Below, in pieces: positions 5,809 through 7,640 of a stretch of DNA of 7,640 nucleotides (within the stretch, counting starts at the first letter, position 1; the number at the start of each line of letters is the position of its first letter). A model generated the notes under the pieces. That model searched no databases and had not been told where the DNA came from. It saw only the letters and a program-made list of their open reading frames with translations. Both the position numbers and the translations under genes were made by a program. This stretch comes from CAZIWJ01 sp964542855 (lineage in GTDB: Bacteria > Bacteroidota > Bacteroidia > Cytophagales > Cyclobacteriaceae), in contig CAZIWJ010000177.1 in assembly GCA_964542855.1 (NCBI GenBank), forward strand, positions 1 through 7,640, read 5' to 3'.

Positions 5809-6440
5809 GTGAAAAACACGTACGAATTATTTCATCAATATCCCGATTATACCCGAAACAGGCTACCTTATGAAGAAACCGTAAATTACTACGGTAAACA
5901 TTTTTCCAATAGAAACAGCCAGCCAGAACCTGCAATTGTTGCAGGAACAGATTCCCTGGGAATCTGACCAGGCCATTATTATATGGCAAAATAATTACCA
6001 CCAGACATAAAGTAGCCTGGTGCGGCGATCAGCCCTTTGAATATACTTATTCCCGGTTTTTTAAAAAAGCACTGCCCTGGACTGCCGGGTTGTTGAGCCT
6101 GAAAAATGAAGTAGAACAGAAAACCGGAGTGTTGTTTAATTCCTGCCTGCTAAATTTGTACCGCGGCGGAGAAGAGAGGATGACCTGGCACAGCGATGCG
6201 GAAGAAGAACTGAAGGAAAACGGGGTAATTGCCCCGATCAGTTTCGGGACAGAGCGAAAGTTTTCCTTCAGGCACAAACGAACTGGTGAGAAGGTTGACC
6301 TTTGGCTGGAGCACGGCAGTTTGCTAGTGATGAAAGGAATAATCTAAATGCACTGGCTGCACCGGTTATCCCCTAACCGGAAAGTAAAGCGCCCGAGAAT
6401 TAACTTAACCTTTCGGATGATGAAAACTTATTGGCGATAG
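5809..6440 (+). pseudogene. alkB: alkB, 2-oxoglutarate/Fe(II) DNA dealkylation dioxygenase, broken
   Basis: Intact AlkB removes methyl and larger alkyl groups from N1-methyladenine and N3-methylcytosine, using iron and 2-oxoglutarate. The remnant reads in three frames. Frame one (from GTG 5809) gives YELFHQYPDYTRN and PYEETVNYYGKHFS. Frame two gives LLQEQIPWESDQAII. Frame three gives YGKIITTRHKVAWCGD, then FNSCLLNLYRGGEERMTWHSD and SFGTERKFSF, ending in LVMKG. A TAA at 6345-6347 stands where the family has a conserved Gln, so it is probably CAA changed to TAA. The same frame then continues with HWLHRLSP and RPRINLTFR to TAG at 6438-6440. The first shift coincides with a tandem AGCC duplication (5917-5924); the second is near 5976-5983. 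Iron ligands (HxD in WHSD, the His of LHRL) and the 2-oxoglutarate Arg remain spelled out. About 210 codons, full length for the family. The GTG may replace a former ATG. Confidence 0.93.
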
Positions 6441-6780
6441 AAATTACGCTCTGGTATTTCCTAAGCAAGAGAAATAAAAAAACAACACTAACGAGCATAG
6501 CAAAAAGCCTTTTCCTGTTTATTATTCATCCTGATTACCCCAACCGTTATTGAATGTTTTTGCTAGCCTGTTTTACAATTTGAAATTTAGTGTGGCAACT
6601 CTACGGCGATCAGATAGATGACATAGGTAGCAATATTGCCCTGTAAAGGTTTCTTCTTTTCAGGTAACCCACGTTACTTCACGGTGAATCGGGTGTTTTA
6701 CAACGTACAGCCCCGGTCCATAGGTATCGTTTGGCAATAAATGCATAACCTTCCCGTGTAAGAATGTATCATATTATGCC

Positions 6781-6793
6781 TATCGATTCGATA
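6781..6793. promoter_or_regulatory. Candidate operator TATCGA-T-TCGATA
   Basis: A perfect 6-bp dyad around a single T, 72 bases before the aldo/keto reductase start. It overlaps TATATTTT (6792-6799), which resembles a Bacteroidota -7 element in seven of eight positions but lacks a partner TTTG. The size fits a dimeric regulator; which one is unknown. Confidence 0.3.
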
Positions 6794-6828
6794 TATTTTA
6801 CATCACAACAAGGATTCCCCTACCCGGC

Positions 6829-6858
6829 TTGCAGGGCCTGTGAAAAGTGCTATCTTCA
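6829..6858 (+). promoter_or_regulatory. Candidate promoter directly abutting the aldo/keto reductase start
   Basis: TTG (6829-6831), 19 bases, then TATCTTCA (6851-6858): a fair match to the Bacteroidota pattern TTTG / TAnnTTTG with two mismatches in the -7 part. Transcription from it would start within a few bases of the ATG at 6865, giving a leaderless or nearly leaderless mRNA. Confidence 0.35.
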
Positions 6859-6864
6859 GCGGCT

Positions 6865-7640
6865 ATGAGCATTATTCCCCTCCAGAACTACATTCCAAAC
6901 ATCAGCCGGATTGCCTACGGATGTATGGAGTTGGGTGGTAACCGAACTACTACACCCCCGAAACAAACTTACTTCCACGAAGCAGAACGCATTGTAAATA
7001 CCTCCCTGGAAGCCGGCATTAATTTTTTCGATCATGCCGATATCTACACCCGGGGCAAAGCCGAGCAGGTATTCGGAAAGGTGTTAAGCAACAACCCCTC
7101 GTTGCGGTCGCAAATGTACCTGCAATCGAAAGCGGGTATCCGGTTACCGGAAAAAGGCAGGGGGTTTGCTTACTACGATTTCTCCCGGCAGTGGCTCCGC
7201 CAGCAGGTGGAACAGTCGCTGAAAAACCTAAACACCGATCACCTCGATTTCTGGATGCTGCACCGCCCCGATCCGCTCATGGAACCGGAAGTAATTGCCG
7301 AGCTGTTTTACGAACTGTACGTATCGGGTAAAGTGCTGTACTTTGGGGTGTCGAACATGCACCTGCACCAAATGCAGTTTTTGCAGGCCTACCTTTCGGC
7401 CCCGATGATTGTAAACCAGCTGGAACTCAGCCTGGGCCACCTGCACTGGCTCGATGAAGGGGTGCAGATGAATACTTACAAAGGTACGCAGACTAATTTT
7501 ACCCCCGGCACGCTGGAACACTGCCGCCGCTTTGGTATCCAGGTACAGGCCCAGGGTAGCCTGGCCCAGGGGAAATATTCGGGAAAGCCCCTGCAAAATG
7601 CTTCCCGGCCGGTGAAGAAAACCGCCCGGCTGGTGCATGA
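6865..7640 (+). CDS. Aldo/keto reductase (YdhF-like), 3' end outside the window
   Basis: The first 258 residues of an NAD(P)H-dependent aldo/keto reductase, a cytoplasmic TIM-barrel enzyme that reduces aldehydes or ketones to alcohols. The catalytic tetrad is complete: Asp56 and Tyr61 in FDHADIY, Lys89 in LQSKAG and His133 in MLHRPDP. HRPDPLMEPE followed by SGKVLYFGVSN (154-164) is typical of the YdhF-type branch; QAQGSLAQGKY (228-238) lies in the nucleotide-binding part. The family is about 300 residues, so some 40-60 are missing beyond the window. The start at ATG 6865 fits the family N-terminus; an in-frame TGA at 6841 rules out a much longer protein, and no Shine-Dalgarno site is visible. 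Its codons are GC-richer than those of the neighbouring spacers. Substrate unknown. Confidence 0.93.
   Translation, partial: MSIIPLQNYIPNISRIAYGCMELGGNRTTTPPKQTYFHEAERIVNTSLEAGINFFDHADIYTRGKAEQVFGKVLSNNPSLRSQMYLQSKAGIRLPEKGRGFAYYDFSRQWLRQQVEQSLKNLNTDHLDFWMLHRPDPLMEPEVIAELFYELYVSGKVLYFGVSNMHLHQMQFLQAYLSAPMIVNQLELSLGHLHWLDEGVQMNTYKGTQTNFTPGTLEHCRRFGIQVQAQGSLAQGKYSGKPLQNASRPVKKTARLVH

Larger units (their letters stand above)
6441..6864. other. Non-coding gap between alkB pseudogene and aldo/keto reductase
   Basis: 424 bases with no convincing gene. On the minus strand 6746-6573 reads as a 57-codon frame from ATG to TAA interrupted by one TGA (6662-6660). Its translation (GPGLYVVKHP..., then KEETFTGQYCYL...) is not one I recognise. 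The 3' part holds a 13-base dyad and two promoter-like sequences ahead of the aldo/keto reductase gene. I found no strong terminator after the alkB remnant. Confidence 0.55.

Noticed and set aside
5741..5812. ATG at 5741 following purine-rich sequence, as a start for alkB
   Set aside because: It is in a different frame from the AlkB N-terminal reading and meets TGA after 23 codons.
6090..6347. A short stand-alone AlkB-like gene starting at TTG 6090
   Set aside because: Conserved AlkB sequence continues both upstream (YGKIITTRHKVAW) and downstream of the TAA (RPRINLTFR), so this is the middle of a broken gene. It lacks the second iron histidine and the 2-oxoglutarate arginine.
802..6440. Sequencing or assembly error as the sole cause of the broken frames
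   Set aside because: The neighbouring 0.9-1.5 kb genes are intact. The lesions are of mixed types (substitutions to stop codons, a four-base duplication, an in-frame deletion), and only the shift near 1105 lies in a homopolymer. Error cannot be fully excluded without reads.
7228..7638. A long minus-strand frame opposite the aldo/keto reductase
   Set aside because: It is the mirror of a clearly conserved GC-rich coding sequence with a complete catalytic tetrad on the plus strand.
1..7640. CRISPR array, toxin-antitoxin, restriction or other defence genes
   Set aside because: No regularly spaced repeats and no proteins of those families were seen on either strand.

Overview
The window looks like a chromosomal segment of a member of the Bacteroidota, probably Cytophagia-like. 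The evidence is AT-rich spacers with hardly any Shine-Dalgarno sites, a tRNA without an encoded CCA end, a promoter close to the Bacteroidota TTTG / TAnnTTTG type in front of the aldehyde dehydrogenase gene, and proteins of the kinds common in that phylum. No phage, transposase, integrase or CRISPR array is visible.

Layout. (1) 1-85: the 3' half of a tRNA-Asn(GTT) gene and its terminator hairpin. (2) 86-801: about 700 bases of AT-rich non-coding DNA holding two dyad-symmetric elements. (3) 802-1707 (+): a badly decayed NAD-dependent epimerase/dehydratase (extended SDR, dihydroflavonol-reductase-like) with two frameshifts, two in-frame stops and an internal deletion. (4) 1717-2622 (-): an intact homocysteine S-methyltransferase family gene, divergent from (5) 2801-3634 (+), an intact Ada-like fusion of an AraC-type DNA-binding domain with an O6-alkylguanine-DNA alkyltransferase. 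(6) 3635-3664: a strong symmetrical terminator between convergent genes. (7) 5620-3722 (-): a tight two-gene operon, NAD-dependent aldehyde dehydrogenase followed by a DUF779 protein. (8) 5809-6440 (+): an alkB pseudogene, divergent from that operon, with two frameshifts and one nonsense codon. (9) 6441-6864: a gap with a candidate promoter and dyad. (10) 6865-end (+): an aldo/keto reductase of the YdhF type that runs off the window.

How the genes fit together. Two direct-reversal DNA alkylation repair functions lie about 2.2 kb apart: the intact Ada-like alkyltransferase and the broken AlkB dioxygenase. Between them is an aldehyde-oxidising operon, and an aldo/keto reductase follows. AlkB chemistry releases an aldehyde, so the divergent alkB / aldehyde dehydrogenase pairing is suggestive, but a functional link is only inference. 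The intact genes look like ordinary housekeeping or detoxification functions. The most informative part of the window is the pair of pseudogenes, whose individual lesions can be located base by base. I found no convincing evidence of a new biological system.
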